DNA from: Lachnospiraceae bacterium | Lineage (GTDB): Bacteria; Bacillota; Clostridia; Lachnospirales; Lachnospiraceae | Reading direction: 5' to 3' | Length of the DNA: 24,000 bases | Assembly: GCA_900766925.1 (NCBI GenBank) | Contig: CAAFXG010000166.1 | Span: 1-24,000 of the forward strand | Part shown: positions 1-8,749 of the stretch, piece after piece | How positions within the stretch are numbered: position 1 is the first letter of the stretch | How the letters are laid out: every line of letters starts with the position of its first letter | Position numbers and translations under genes: made by a program | The notes under the pieces: model-generated | Databases searched by the model: none | Told to the model about the DNA's origin: nothing | The model's input: the letters and a program-made list of their open reading frames with translations, nothing else

Positions 1-66
1 AAACAGTATGCGCTTATAATTTATAACGGCTGTCTGACCCTGTTTATAGCTGCTGTCACAGCTTAA

Positions 67-1821
67 TTAGTGTTCATATTGACTTTTAAATAAATTAGTA
101 TAGAATCCGTTTAACTTCATTAATTCATTATGTGAACCCTTTTCAATTATATTTCCATCCTTCATAACAAGGATTATATCAGCCTCTCTGATTGTTGACA
201 GACGATGCGCAACAATAAAGCTGGTTCTGCCCTCCATCATACGGTTAAAGGCTTTTTGTATTCTAATCTCCGTTCTTGTATCAATTGACGAGGTCGCCTC
301 ATCTAATATTAGCATAGGAGGGAGCAAAAGCATTACTCTGGTTATACACAAAAGCTGTTTTTGTCCCTGTGAAAGATTTCCGCCATCTTCCGTAATTACT
401 GTATCATATCCCTGTGGCAATCTTTTTATAAAGCTGTGTGAATGTGCAAGCTTTGCAGCTTCAATAATTTCATCCATTGTTGCATCAGGCTTTCCGTATG
501 CAATATTGTCCCGTATTGTTCCGCTTTTAAGCCATGTTTCCTGTAAAACCATACCATAATTGTTTCTGAGACTGTCTCTTGTAAGCTCTCTTATATCTTT
601 TCCATCCACACTGATACTTCCACTGTTTACATCATAAAACCTCATAAGCAGGTTGATAAGAGTACTTTTTCCACATCCTGTAGGTCCGACAATCGCAACC
701 CTCATACCGGGTTCAACCTGCAGATTAAGATTAGTTATAAGCTTCTGCTCCTTAACATACGAAAAATCCACATTCTTTATTTCAATTTTTCCATCAGCCT
801 CATCAAGAATTACGGCATTTTCTGCTTCAGGTATCTCTTTTTCCTCATCTATCAGTTCAAACACTCTTCCTGCACAGGCAATTGCATTCTGAAGCTCTGT
901 TATTACACCTGAAATTTCATTAAATGGTTTTGTGTACTGATTTGCATAACTTAGGAAGCAGGAAAGCTGTCCAATTGTAAGTCTTCCCGAGATTGCTGAC
1001 AATGCACCTATTATTCCCACTGCCGCATAGACCAGATTATTCACGAACCTTGTGGCAGGATTACTTATTGATGAATAAAAGGTTGCGTTCATGCTATCCT
1101 TTTCAAGCTTATCATTAATTATGTCAAATCTCTCCATGGCAGTAGCTTCATAACCAAACGCCTGCACAATCTTCTGCTGTCCAACCATCTCATCAACCAG
1201 TGAAGTAAGATCTCCCCTTGTCTCAGACTGGCTTCGAAAAAGCTTATACGTCCTTTTGGCTATAAATGATGCCACAAAAAGAGAAACAGGTGTCAGCATC
1301 ACGACAACCAATGCGATGGGAACATTTATATACAGCATAAAGCCCAAGGTACCTATAATAGTAACAACACCCGTAAACAGCTGAGTAAATCCCATCAGAA
1401 GTCCATCAGCAAACTGATCTATATCCGAAACTATACGACTCACAATGTCTCCATGCTGATGTGAATCAATATATGAAAGAGGAAGCTCTTCCAGTCTGTT
1501 AAAAGCCTCAATTCGTATGTCCTTAACTACAGAATAAGTTACATGATTGTTAATTATATTCATTAACCACTGTGCCACAACAGTGACCACAACCACTATT
1601 ACAAAATGGTACATTATGCTTTTAATACCATCAAAATCTACCCTTCCGGCATCGACAATTAAATCGATAGCATCACCGGTTAAAATCGGTGCATAAAGCG
1701 TGGCTGCCACAGATATTGCTGCACATACAAAAGAAAGAATAACCGGCAGATTATATTTTTTTATACATTGAAGAACTCTTTTTAATATTGCCTTATTACC
1801 ATCATTTTTGATTTTACTCAT
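67..1821 (-). CDS. ABC exporter half-transporter, catalytic partner (TM288/EfrB-like)
   Basis: This 584-residue protein is one half of a heterodimeric ABC exporter in the cytoplasmic membrane. It has an N-terminal six-helix transmembrane domain (about residues 20-310) and a C-terminal ATPase domain. Visible motifs are Walker A GPTGCGKS (379-386), signature LSQGQ (483-487) in place of LSGGQ, Walker B LILDEAT with the catalytic Glu (D507-E508), and the switch histidine in IVAHR (H539). A normal Walker B with an altered signature is the pattern of the consensus-site subunit of TM287/288-type pairs. I chose the ATG at 1821 because an AGGAGG precedes it and because a longer frame would run into the upstream gene. 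The start overlaps the upstream stop (ATGAGTAA, 8 bp), so translation is probably coupled. The substrate is unknown; multidrug or peptide export are the usual roles. Confidence 0.93.
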   Translation of the reverse strand: MSKIKNDGNKAILKRVLQCIKKYNLPVILSFVCAAISVAATLYAPILTGDAIDLIVDAGRVDFDGIKSIMYHFVIVVVVTVVAQWLMNIINNHVTYSVVKDIRIEAFNRLEELPLSYIDSHQHGDIVSRIVSDIDQFADGLLMGFTQLFTGVVTIIGTLGFMLYINVPIALVVVMLTPVSLFVASFIAKRTYKLFRSQSETRGDLTSLVDEMVGQQKIVQAFGYEATAMERFDIINDKLEKDSMNATFYSSISNPATRFVNNLVYAAVGIIGALSAISGRLTIGQLSCFLSYANQYTKPFNEISGVITELQNAIACAGRVFELIDEEKEIPEAENAVILDEADGKIEIKNVDFSYVKEQKLITNLNLQVEPGMRVAIVGPTGCGKSTLINLLMRFYDVNSGSISVDGKDIRELTRDSLRNNYGMVLQETWLKSGTIRDNIAYGKPDATMDEIIEAAKLAHSHSFIKRLPQGYDTVITEDGGNLSQGQKQLLCITRVMLLLPPMLILDEATSSIDTRTEIRIQKAFNRMMEGRTSFIVAHRLSTIREADIILVMKDGNIIEKGSHNELMKLNGFYTNLFKSQYEH

Positions 1822-3559
1822 TCTCTGCCACCTCCTCTTTATTCTGGGAAGCATAAATCTCTTTATATACCTCACAGCTCTTAAGAAGTTCATCATGAGT
1901 TCCTAAACCTACAACCTTACCATCGTCAAATACAACAATCTTATCAGCATACATAATTGAAGACGAACGCTGAGACACAATAAAGGTAGTCACATTTTCT
2001 GTCTTTTCCTTTATTGCTTTTCTAAGTGCCGCATCCGTGGCATAATCAAGTGCCGATGAGCTGTCATCCAAAATCAGAATTTCCGGTTTCTTAACCAAAG
2101 CCCTTGCAATAGTTAATCTTTGTTTTTGTCCACCTGATAGATTTTTTGCGCCCTGATTGAGCATAAACTTAATTCCACCCTCTTTACCCGCAACAAATTC
2201 ACGGGCTTGTGCTATATCCAGCGCTGTGTTAATTTCCTCATCTGTAGCATCCTTCTTACCCCATTTAATATTGTCCTCAATTGAGCCACTAAATAAAACT
2301 GCCTTCTGAGGTACAACACCAATTTTATCGGTAAGCTGCTCCTTTGGATACTCCCTTACATCAATACCATCTATCAAAAGCTGTCCTTCAGTGCAATCAT
2401 AAAATCTTGGAATCAGATTTACAAATGAAGACTTTCCGGAACCTGTACCTCCGATTATACCTACCGTTTCACCACTCATAACCGTAAGATTTATGCCCTC
2501 AACAGAAGATTCCTTTGCATTTTTGTAGGTAAGTCCCGCATTTATAAATTGTACCTTCGGAACACCTGAATTTATACCCGCCTCACAATCTGCCTTCCCA
2601 TCCACATATACCTGCGAGCTACCCGTTGTAAGTACAGTACTTATACGATTTGCACAGGCAATCGCCTTTGTCTCGGTTATAATAAGATTTGCAAGCTTGA
2701 TAAGCTCAATCAATATCTGGGACATATAATTAACCAGAGCGTAAACCTCACCCTGCTTAAGTAAGCCCAAATCAACACGCTCCGCTCCCTTCCATATGAG
2801 TGCTACAATCGAAAGATTAACTACGGCATATGTCAATGGATTGAGAAATGAAGATATCTTTCCCACAAATATCTGTCCCTTTGTCAAATCTTCTGTAACC
2901 TGATTGAATTCTGCCTTTTCCTTTTTTTCCTGATTAAATGCACGTATAACCCTTACTCCTGACAGATTTTCCCTTGTTTTGAGCAAAACCCGATCAAGCT
3001 TACCCTGTACCTTCTTATACAACGGAATTGACACAAACATAATACCAAAAACTATTACTATAAGAACAGGAAGGGTTATAAAGAATACTGCAGACGCATG
3101 TGCATCCACCGAAAAAGCCATTATGGTTGCACCAAAAACAATAAACGGTGAACGCATAAACAGACGCAAAAACATATTAACACCTGTCTGTACCTGATTA
3201 ACATCACTTGTCATTCGTGTTATAAGGGTAGAGCTTCCAATATCATCAATCTCCGTATAAGAAAGTGTCTGAATATGCTTAAACAAATCATGTCTGAGCT
3301 CCTTTCCAAAGCCCATTGCCGTTCTGGCAGAAAAATACTGTGCAGTAATCGAGCACACCAGACCTATAAGTCCAAGCCCCACCATAACAACAGCCATCTT
3401 GTAAATATAAGGCTTATCATTATATTTAATACCATTATCTATAATTGCAGCCATAACAAGAGGAACCATAAGTTCAAAGCTGGCTTCAAGCATCTTAAAT
3501 AACGGAGCTAATATTGCCCTGATTTTGTAATTTTTAAAATATTTCATCAAATGCTTCAT
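1814..3559 (-). CDS. ABC exporter half-transporter, degenerate-site partner (TM287/EfrA-like)
   Basis: This 581-residue protein is the first gene of the exporter pair. The membrane domain spans about residues 15-310 and the ATPase domain about 335-575. It has Walker A GGTGSGKS (370-377) and a canonical LSGGQ (474-478). The Walker B is ILILDDSS, with Asp499 replacing the catalytic Glu, and the switch histidine is replaced by Gln530 (FIVSQRSS). Both substitutions are those expected of the degenerate-site subunit of heterodimeric exporters, and the compensating LSQGQ is in the partner. The start is the ATG at 3559. A frame extending 20 codons further would begin within about 8 nt of the predicted transcription start and has no ribosome binding site. 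The RBS used (GAAAGAGAG) is modest. Confidence 0.93.
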   Translation of the reverse strand: MKHLMKYFKNYKIRAILAPLFKMLEASFELMVPLVMAAIIDNGIKYNDKPYIYKMAVVMVGLGLIGLVCSITAQYFSARTAMGFGKELRHDLFKHIQTLSYTEIDDIGSSTLITRMTSDVNQVQTGVNMFLRLFMRSPFIVFGATIMAFSVDAHASAVFFITLPVLIVIVFGIMFVSIPLYKKVQGKLDRVLLKTRENLSGVRVIRAFNQEKKEKAEFNQVTEDLTKGQIFVGKISSFLNPLTYAVVNLSIVALIWKGAERVDLGLLKQGEVYALVNYMSQILIELIKLANLIITETKAIACANRISTVLTTGSSQVYVDGKADCEAGINSGVPKVQFINAGLTYKNAKESSVEGINLTVMSGETVGIIGGTGSGKSSFVNLIPRFYDCTEGQLLIDGIDVREYPKEQLTDKIGVVPQKAVLFSGSIEDNIKWGKKDATDEEINTALDIAQAREFVAGKEGGIKFMLNQGAKNLSGGQKQRLTIARALVKKPEILILDDSSSALDYATDAALRKAIKEKTENVTTFIVSQRSSSIMYADKIVVFDDGKVVGLGTHDELLKSCEVYKEIYASQNKEEVAENE

Positions 3560-3632
3560 AGGAATCTCTCTTTCACCATACAAAATATTTATAAAAAGAA
3601 TTATTGACCATCCCGTCAATTTCCATTAAGAT

Positions 3633-3660
3633 ATTATAAACAATATAATTTTTTTTGCAA
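3633..3660 (-). promoter_or_regulatory. Sigma-A promoter of the ABC exporter pair
   Basis: On the minus strand a TTGCAA -35 box (3660-3655) and a perfect TATAAT -10 box (3638-3633) are separated by 16 bp. Transcription would start near 3626, about 67 nt before the exporter ATG. It overlaps the candidate plus-strand promoter of the DUF1292 gene, so the two divergent units may compete. Confidence 0.6.
3644..3649 (+). promoter_or_regulatory. Candidate -10 box of the DUF1292 gene
   Basis: A perfect TATAAT lies at 3644-3649, about 50 bp before the DUF1292 start. The hexamer 17 bp upstream (TTCCAT, 3621-3626) is a poor -35 match, so this is a plausible but weak call. Confidence 0.35.
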
Positions 3661-3698
3661 GACATTGTACAAAATAAGAAAGAACGAGGATTATGTAT

Positions 3699-4013
3699 AT
3701 GGGTAATGTTAATGAAAACGAAGAATATGATGACGCTAAGGTGTCTATGACCTTAGATGACGGTACAGAACTTGAGTGTGATGTAATAGCAATCTTCCCT
3801 GTGGGTGAAAGGGACTACATTGCTCTTCTTCCTGATAAACTAATTGAAGGCTACGAGGAAAATGAAGTATTCCTTTACCGTTATACAGAGCTTGAGGACG
3901 AAGAAATCGAACTCGGTCAGATTGAAACTGAAGAAGAATATGAAATGGTCGCAGATGCGTTTGATGAGCTTCTAGACGAAGAAGAATTCAACGAGCTTGA
4001 TGGCAATCAATAA
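3699..4013 (+). CDS. DUF1292 family protein (YrzB-like)
   Basis: This is a 104-residue, very acidic protein rich in Glu and Asp, with the DUF1292 core (KVSMTLDDGTELECDV, then FPVGERDYIALLPD and EVFLYRYTE). The family is widespread in Firmicutes and has no established biochemical function. In many genomes yrzB-type genes sit beside ruvX, but here the gene stands alone between divergent exporter genes and a repeat element. I prefer the ATG at 3699 over the one at 3693 because the GAGG at 3686-3689 is 9 nt from the former and only 3 nt from the latter. It is the only clear plus-strand gene in the window. Confidence 0.9.
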   Translation: MGNVNENEEYDDAKVSMTLDDGTELECDVIAIFPVGERDYIALLPDKLIEGYEENEVFLYRYTELEDEEIELGQIETEEEYEMVADAFDELLDEEEFNELDGNQ

Positions 4014-4028
4014 CCGGCTGATTTCAGA

Positions 4029-4234
4029 TGGCTGTGGTAGCAAAAGCCGGAGGCTGCCACTTTAGTGTTATATATATGTATTAACAAAGACCGTTTGTGA
4101 ACGTCGGTACTTTACGAGCGTGTACTTTACGCGAGTTTAGTATCCGCTACGTGAACAACCGAGCGAGAGCGGGTCTTGTTAATACATATATATAACACTA
4201 AAGTGGCAGCCTCCGGCTTTTACTACCACAGCCA
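4029..4234. mobile_element. MITE-like element with 63-bp inverted arms and CAGA target duplication
   Basis: Left arm 4029-4092 and right arm 4171-4234 are near-perfect inverted repeats. Both outer ends read TGGCTGTGGTAG inward. They differ by one mismatch (4041 against 4222) and a one-base bulge near 4087. The exact outer ends are flanked by a 4-bp direct repeat CAGA (4025-4028 and 4235-4238), as expected for a target-site duplication. The roughly 78-bp centre differs in composition, is GC-richer, and holds two tandem copies of GTACTTTACG (4107-4116 and 4122-4131). It has no reading frame of useful size and encodes no transposase. The right arm overlaps the last codons of the DHHW gene. Seen: arms and flanking repeat. 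Inferred: transposition. The alternative is an unusually long terminator hairpin. Confidence 0.6.
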
Positions 4235-5362
4235 CAGAAAATTATTGTCGGTACTAAGAAATTCAAGATTGTTTATAAATACGATGTTATCAATTCCTGT
4301 TTTGGTTGCAAGCTCACTTACACTTTCGTGATAATATCTGAGGTCTACAACATATATTTCTTCGAACTGGTCAGTGAGCATGGGAATCATACAGTTTGCA
4401 TATGAGTCCTTTATTATGATAAGCTTCTTAACCTCCTGTTCAGGGTTCATTCTTATTTTATTGCTTGTAATCCTTATAAGTGAATGATTACCATCCATGA
4501 AAAAGGTGTATTTATCCTTTTTTTTGAGGTTATCATAATTATATAAGCTTTCAGTGGTTACACCTGTATCAAGGTATTCTACAGTACACTTATTCTTTGG
4601 GTTACTATATAGTGTTATCTCATCCGGTGACTGATTATATGTGGGTGCATTAGAGTACATACTTCCATAAAAATCATCACAAATCACCTCGTATTTAAGC
4701 TCAGTCAATGGCGTTGCCTCTAATCCGAATTGTTTACAAAGCTCAGTATACCCGATATATGCACCATCGCTAGTCCAATGATGATCTGTACGGTAATACA
4801 AAAGATTCTCTGACTCTGCCTGTGCTTTTACAAGGTTATTCGACACATCAACCACATTTATATTATCACATAATTTTTGTTTAATGTCCTCCATAACCTC
4901 ATCCTGCTTATTTTCATCGGCAAATTCAGGCAATTTATCACCATATATATAGCAGGCATTTGGAATAAGCATGAACGTAAATTTCAGTTCATCATTACTA
5001 CGTACGAATTCATTTATGAATTCTATATTTTTATCAAGCTGTTCTCCCGGACCACTATACTCCTGTATCAACATTTCATCATCACCAAAATACACACCAT
5101 TTATTTTCCTGATGCCGAGTGCAAGGTTTTCTTCTACCTTAAGCTTAACCAGCCAATCCTTAAAAATAACCTGATCACTCATATATTTCTCGAAATCTTC
5201 CGAGAATTCACCATTAAGGATATTCTCTACACTCACCTTTGGAAACTGAGCCAGATTGCGGTTTTCCATTTCAGAAAATTCTCTGTCTGCAAGAACCAGT
5301 GAGCCCACCGAAAATATTAAAATATAAACAACAAACATAACTGTTATAAATATATTCTTCAT
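4223..5362 (-). CDS. DHHW/AlgX-AlgJ-like SGNH protein for polysaccharide O-acetylation
   Basis: This 379-residue protein has an N-terminal membrane anchor or uncleaved signal (residues 5-24) and an extracellular SGNH-like domain. It carries the family-naming TDHHW motif (192-196; Asp193/His195 likely catalytic) and a likely nucleophile in IIIKDSY (Ser320). Together with the adjacent MBOAT protein it matches the AlgI/AlgJ and PatA/PatB arrangement: the MBOAT protein passes acetyl groups across the membrane and the SGNH protein transfers them to a surface polysaccharide. The RBS AGGAGA overlaps the stop codon of the MBOAT gene, so translation is coupled. The last codons (LWLW-stop) lie inside the inverted-repeat element. 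Removing the element and one CAGA copy would give the ending FLKSAGY-stop, so the present C-terminus is probably an insertion product. The catalytic region is intact. Confidence 0.88.
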   Translation of the reverse strand: MKNIFITVMFVVYILIFSVGSLVLADREFSEMENRNLAQFPKVSVENILNGEFSEDFEKYMSDQVIFKDWLVKLKVEENLALGIRKINGVYFGDDEMLIQEYSGPGEQLDKNIEFINEFVRSNDELKFTFMLIPNACYIYGDKLPEFADENKQDEVMEDIKQKLCDNINVVDVSNNLVKAQAESENLLYYRTDHHWTSDGAYIGYTELCKQFGLEATPLTELKYEVICDDFYGSMYSNAPTYNQSPDEITLYSNPKNKCTVEYLDTGVTTESLYNYDNLKKKDKYTFFMDGNHSLIRITSNKIRMNPEQEVKKLIIIKDSYANCMIPMLTDQFEEIYVVDLRYYHESVSELATKTGIDNIVFINNLEFLSTDNNFLWLW

Positions 5363-5371
5363 ATCAGTCTC

Positions 5372-6862
5372 CTAGAATCTAAAATACAAAAACGGATTAA
5401 ATGCCTCACTTGCCAAAAATGCCGTTGATAGAACAAACACCATAAATAAAAACACCGTTTCCAACGTTGAAGACATTATAAACCGCACCTTGTTTTCATT
5501 TTCGCAAAGTCTTTCCTTTACATATCGTCCTTCATCATCTGTAGATTCATATACGCCCTCTATCCTGTCCACAACGAAGCTGCCAATTTTCTTCGGATAA
5601 GGCGTTGCCGCAAATGCTGCAATCAAAAGAAAAATTCCATAAGAAGCAAGAACATACATGGTATAAGTGTTACTTACAGTCAACCCATTCATTCCAAACA
5701 TGTTTTTTAACATAGCAGCAAGCTCACCCATATTGTCATATGCAAAAATGACCCAGCCGAGATTTACGAAAAATAATGTATACAGGTTACCTATAGGCTT
5801 CGGCATTTTATTTAATACTTTCCCAAGTCCAAGCTTTTCTACCATTAGCAAAACAAAATAATACATACCCCATATTACAAAATTCCATTCCGCACCATGC
5901 CAGAAGCCGGTAAGCAGCCAGACCATCAGCATATTGCGAAGCTGTATTAATTTACCACGCCTGTTACCGCCCAAGGGTATATAAACATAATCTCTAAACC
6001 AGCTTGAAAGCGAAATATGCCATCTTCTCCAAAATTCAGTTATACTCCTTGAAATATACGGATAGTTAAAATTCTCAAGGAAATGAAAACCAAACATTCT
6101 TCCAAGTCCTATAGCCATATCAGAGTATCCTGAAAAATCGAAATAAATCTGTAACGTATATGCAATTGCACAAACCCAGGACAATATAACAGTATTTTTG
6201 TCTGCGGAAAGTCCAGTCAGCTCCTTAACTATCTCTCCCGCCATATTGGCAATTAAAACTTTCTTTCCGAGACCTGTTATAAATCGTTTAACACCCTCTC
6301 CAAAATCATCCACGCTACTTTTTCTGTTTATAAGCTCGTCGGCAACTGTTTCATATCTTACTATTGGTCCGGCAATAAGCTGTGGAAATAATGTTATATA
6401 CGCAGCTAAATTTATAATATTTCTCTGTGGTTTTGCCGTCTGCCTGTATACATCTACGGAATATGATAGAATCTGAAACGTATAAAATGATATTCCAAGC
6501 GGCAGTGAAAATTTAGGCATTTTAACTTCAATCCCCGGAATAAGGTTAAGGTTTTCCGCAAAAAAGCCTGTATATTTAAAGAAAAACAGTATACCAAGAT
6601 TAATTATTACCGCTAGAGTAACCATTACCTTTGCCATTCCCGACCTGTCTTTTTGTCTGAAATAATCCGTCAACAAACCAAGTATATAGCCTACAATAAT
6701 TGTTATCAGCATAACAACAATATACTTAGGTTCTCCCCATGCATAAAACATAAGGCTGAATATCATAAGTACAAAATTCTTTATTGATTTAGGACTTACA
6801 TAATAAACAAGCAGTACAACCGCCAAAAATGCAAATAAAAATGTAATACTCGAAAAAAGCAT
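5372..6862 (-). CDS. MBOAT-family membrane-bound O-acyltransferase (AlgI/DltB-like)
   Basis: This is a 496-residue polytopic membrane protein of the MBOAT family. Diagnostic segments include LPLGISFYTFQ (120-130), PQLIAGPIVRYE, YFDFSGYSDMAIGLG (240-254), and the long conserved stretch with WRRWHISLS (His282) and TGFWHGAEWNF with the invariant His322. The family moves acyl groups, usually acetyl, from a cytoplasmic donor to acceptors outside the membrane. Its partner here is the DHHW protein encoded directly downstream. The start has a GAGG 7 nt upstream that lies within the last codons of the helicase gene (gap 4 nt), so it is co-transcribed and probably coupled. The identity of the acetylated polymer cannot be told from this window because no glycosyltransferases are present. 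Confidence 0.92.
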   Translation of the reverse strand: MLFSSITFLFAFLAVVLLVYYVSPKSIKNFVLMIFSLMFYAWGEPKYIVVMLITIIVGYILGLLTDYFRQKDRSGMAKVMVTLAVIINLGILFFFKYTGFFAENLNLIPGIEVKMPKFSLPLGISFYTFQILSYSVDVYRQTAKPQRNIINLAAYITLFPQLIAGPIVRYETVADELINRKSSVDDFGEGVKRFITGLGKKVLIANMAGEIVKELTGLSADKNTVILSWVCAIAYTLQIYFDFSGYSDMAIGLGRMFGFHFLENFNYPYISRSITEFWRRWHISLSSWFRDYVYIPLGGNRRGKLIQLRNMLMVWLLTGFWHGAEWNFVIWGMYYFVLLMVEKLGLGKVLNKMPKPIGNLYTLFFVNLGWVIFAYDNMGELAAMLKNMFGMNGLTVSNTYTMYVLASYGIFLLIAAFAATPYPKKIGSFVVDRIEGVYESTDDEGRYVKERLCENENKVRFIMSSTLETVFLFMVFVLSTAFLASEAFNPFLYFRF

Positions 6863-6866
6863 ATTT

Positions 6867-8747
6867 CTACCTCTGATTCTTTTGACTTAACAGAATTATC
6901 TTTTCCATATCCCGAACATATCTGCTCTTATCCTTTGCTCTTCCTGCAACGAGCTTAGGCACATAAACATTAAGCTCGTGTCTTGCCCTTGTCATTGCAA
7001 CATAGAACATTCTTCGTTCCTCTTCCAGCTCACTCTTTGATTTAGCCTTCTTATATGGTGTTATCTCTTCTACTGCATCAATTATATATACTACATCAAA
7101 TTCCAGACCCTTAGCACTATGCATCGTCATCAAATTTATACCCTGCCGGCCTGATGATTTTTTCTGCTGTTTTATAAGGACCTCTGTATAGTCGTCTATA
7201 AACGAAAATAGCTCATCATAGCTATCCATATCTACAATCATTGAGGCAAATTCATCGAGAACATCTACCAATGCCCCACCGTCAATTTGCCTGTACTCTG
7301 CATATTCCTTTATGTAGTCATCATATCCCACTGACTTTCTAATATAATTGAGTGCCGGATAAGGGCGCAGCCTTTTAATCAGTCGCAAGTCAGCCATGAG
7401 CTTATCTAAGTTTTCCTCTGCATAAGGCTTATCTCTCAGTCTGAATCTGAGCTTATCATAGTCAACAGGATTTTCCAATAAAAGCTCCCTGTTTATATAT
7501 CTTCCCGGCTTATTTATTATTCTGAGCATCCTGTCCCTTGATAAATCTCCCTGAGCAATGCACATATAGTCGAGAATGTTCTTTACGACAAAATGGTCAA
7601 AGATATTGGGCAGTGAATCACTAATGGAATATGGGATATTATATCCGTCCAGCTTGTACACCAATCTCCTCGGCTGAATATTAGTCCTATATAAAACAGC
7701 CTGCTTTTCATATGGTATTCCAGACGCATAATGCTCATTTATCAATTTAATCAGATGAAGATTTTCATCATTCTCATCTTTAACGTTAATCACCTGAACA
7801 ATACCATCTTTTGCACTGTTTGATGTAAGCTTCTTAGAAAATCTGCTTTTATTTTTACCTATAACATATGATGATAACGCCGTAATATTCTTATCACACC
7901 TGTAATTAGTACCAAGCATAACCTGTTTTGTACCCGGAAAATCCTTCACAAACTGATGCATAATCTCAGGCCTCGCACCACGAAAGCCATATACTGACTG
8001 GTCATCGTCACCGACAATAAATGCATTATTGAGCGGCATTGCAAGAAGCTTAAATATTTCATATTGTAATTTATTACAATCCTGAAATTCATCCACTAAA
8101 ATAAATTTGAATATCTGTCGACATTTTTCAAGTATGTCCGGTCGTTTCACAAGTAAATCATAGCACATTACCATCATATCATCAAAATCGATTTTTGAAT
8201 TACGCTTTAACTCACGATCCAGCCTTTTATACAGCTCCCGAAACGTATTCTCCGGTAAATCCCTGCTGTAATAATTATCAATATCCAGCATATCACATTT
8301 TACCAGACTAATCTGTGATAATATGCTTGATATCATGTCATCTTTATTATCAAATTCTATAGACATACTTTTCATTATTTTGTCTAATAATTTTCTTTTT
8401 TCATCCTCTGATATGACGCTTGAAGAATTCATATTGTACGCAGTCTTGATAATCCAGAAAAATATAGAATGGAAGGTGCCAAATCTGACCTGATAACCAA
8501 TCCCCTCATTAAGAGCCTTAAAACGCATTTCCATCTCATATGCAGCTGCCCTTGTAAAGGTAATAACAAGAATATCTGCAGGCTTAATGCCTGCAGATTC
8601 TATTAGATACTTTATCCTGTGTGTTATAACAGTTGTTTTGCCTGAGCCAGGGCCGGCAACAACCATCATCGGACCGTTTATGTGTGTAATTGCCAATAAT
8701 TGTTCATCGCTGAAACTCTGACCGGAATATAACATTCCGTTATTCAT
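6867..8747 (-). CDS. UvrD/Rep/PcrA-family ATP-dependent DNA helicase, short form
   Basis: This 626-residue superfamily 1A 3'-5' DNA helicase has all core motifs: Q-motif FSDEQLLAI (12-20), Walker A AGPGSGKTT (31-39), VITFTRAAA, Walker B LVDEFQD (217-223), GDDDQSVYGFRGA (246-258), LGTNYRCD, TMHSAKGLEFDVVYI and YVAMTRARHEL. It is about 100 residues shorter than PcrA and ends soon after motif VI, so it lacks the PcrA C-terminal tail that binds RNA polymerase. The ATG at 8747 is chosen because GGAG lies about 10 nt upstream; an upstream in-frame start at 8768 would overlap the preceding gene. Only 2 nt separate it from the SEC-C stop. It is likely a second, accessory UvrD-like helicase in repair or replication restart. 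Confidence 0.92.
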   Translation of the reverse strand: MNNGMLYSGQSFSDEQLLAITHINGPMMVVAGPGSGKTTVITHRIKYLIESAGIKPADILVITFTRAAAYEMEMRFKALNEGIGYQVRFGTFHSIFFWIIKTAYNMNSSSVISEDEKRKLLDKIMKSMSIEFDNKDDMISSILSQISLVKCDMLDIDNYYSRDLPENTFRELYKRLDRELKRNSKIDFDDMMVMCYDLLVKRPDILEKCRQIFKFILVDEFQDCNKLQYEIFKLLAMPLNNAFIVGDDDQSVYGFRGARPEIMHQFVKDFPGTKQVMLGTNYRCDKNITALSSYVIGKNKSRFSKKLTSNSAKDGIVQVINVKDENDENLHLIKLINEHYASGIPYEKQAVLYRTNIQPRRLVYKLDGYNIPYSISDSLPNIFDHFVVKNILDYMCIAQGDLSRDRMLRIINKPGRYINRELLLENPVDYDKLRFRLRDKPYAEENLDKLMADLRLIKRLRPYPALNYIRKSVGYDDYIKEYAEYRQIDGGALVDVLDEFASMIVDMDSYDELFSFIDDYTEVLIKQQKKSSGRQGINLMTMHSAKGLEFDVVYIIDAVEEITPYKKAKSKSELEEERRMFYVAMTRARHELNVYVPKLVAGRAKDKSRYVRDMEKIILLSQKNQR

Positions 8748-8749
8748 AA

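Noticed and set aside
48..63. AGCTG...CAGCT hairpin after the exporter genes as a terminator
   Set aside because: The stem is only 5 bp and no U-run follows on the minus strand; the real terminator is probably outside the window.
1822..1896. Longer N-terminus for the catalytic-site exporter subunit
   Set aside because: It would lie wholly inside the upstream gene and bypass the AGGAGG at the ATG of 1821.
1814..3559. Asp in place of Glu and Gln in place of His in the exporter ATPase as signs of a decaying gene
   Set aside because: These are the expected substitutions of the degenerate-site subunit in heterodimeric exporters, and the partner carries the complementary signature change.
4029..4234. 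Retron or group II intron RNA as an explanation for the long hairpin
   Set aside because: There is no reverse transcriptase in the window and no recognisable msr/msd or intron domains. The flanking direct repeat favours a transposed element.
4877..5302. Plus-strand 141-codon frame inside the DHHW gene
   Set aside because: It is the antisense of a well-supported gene and has no RBS or recognisable domain.
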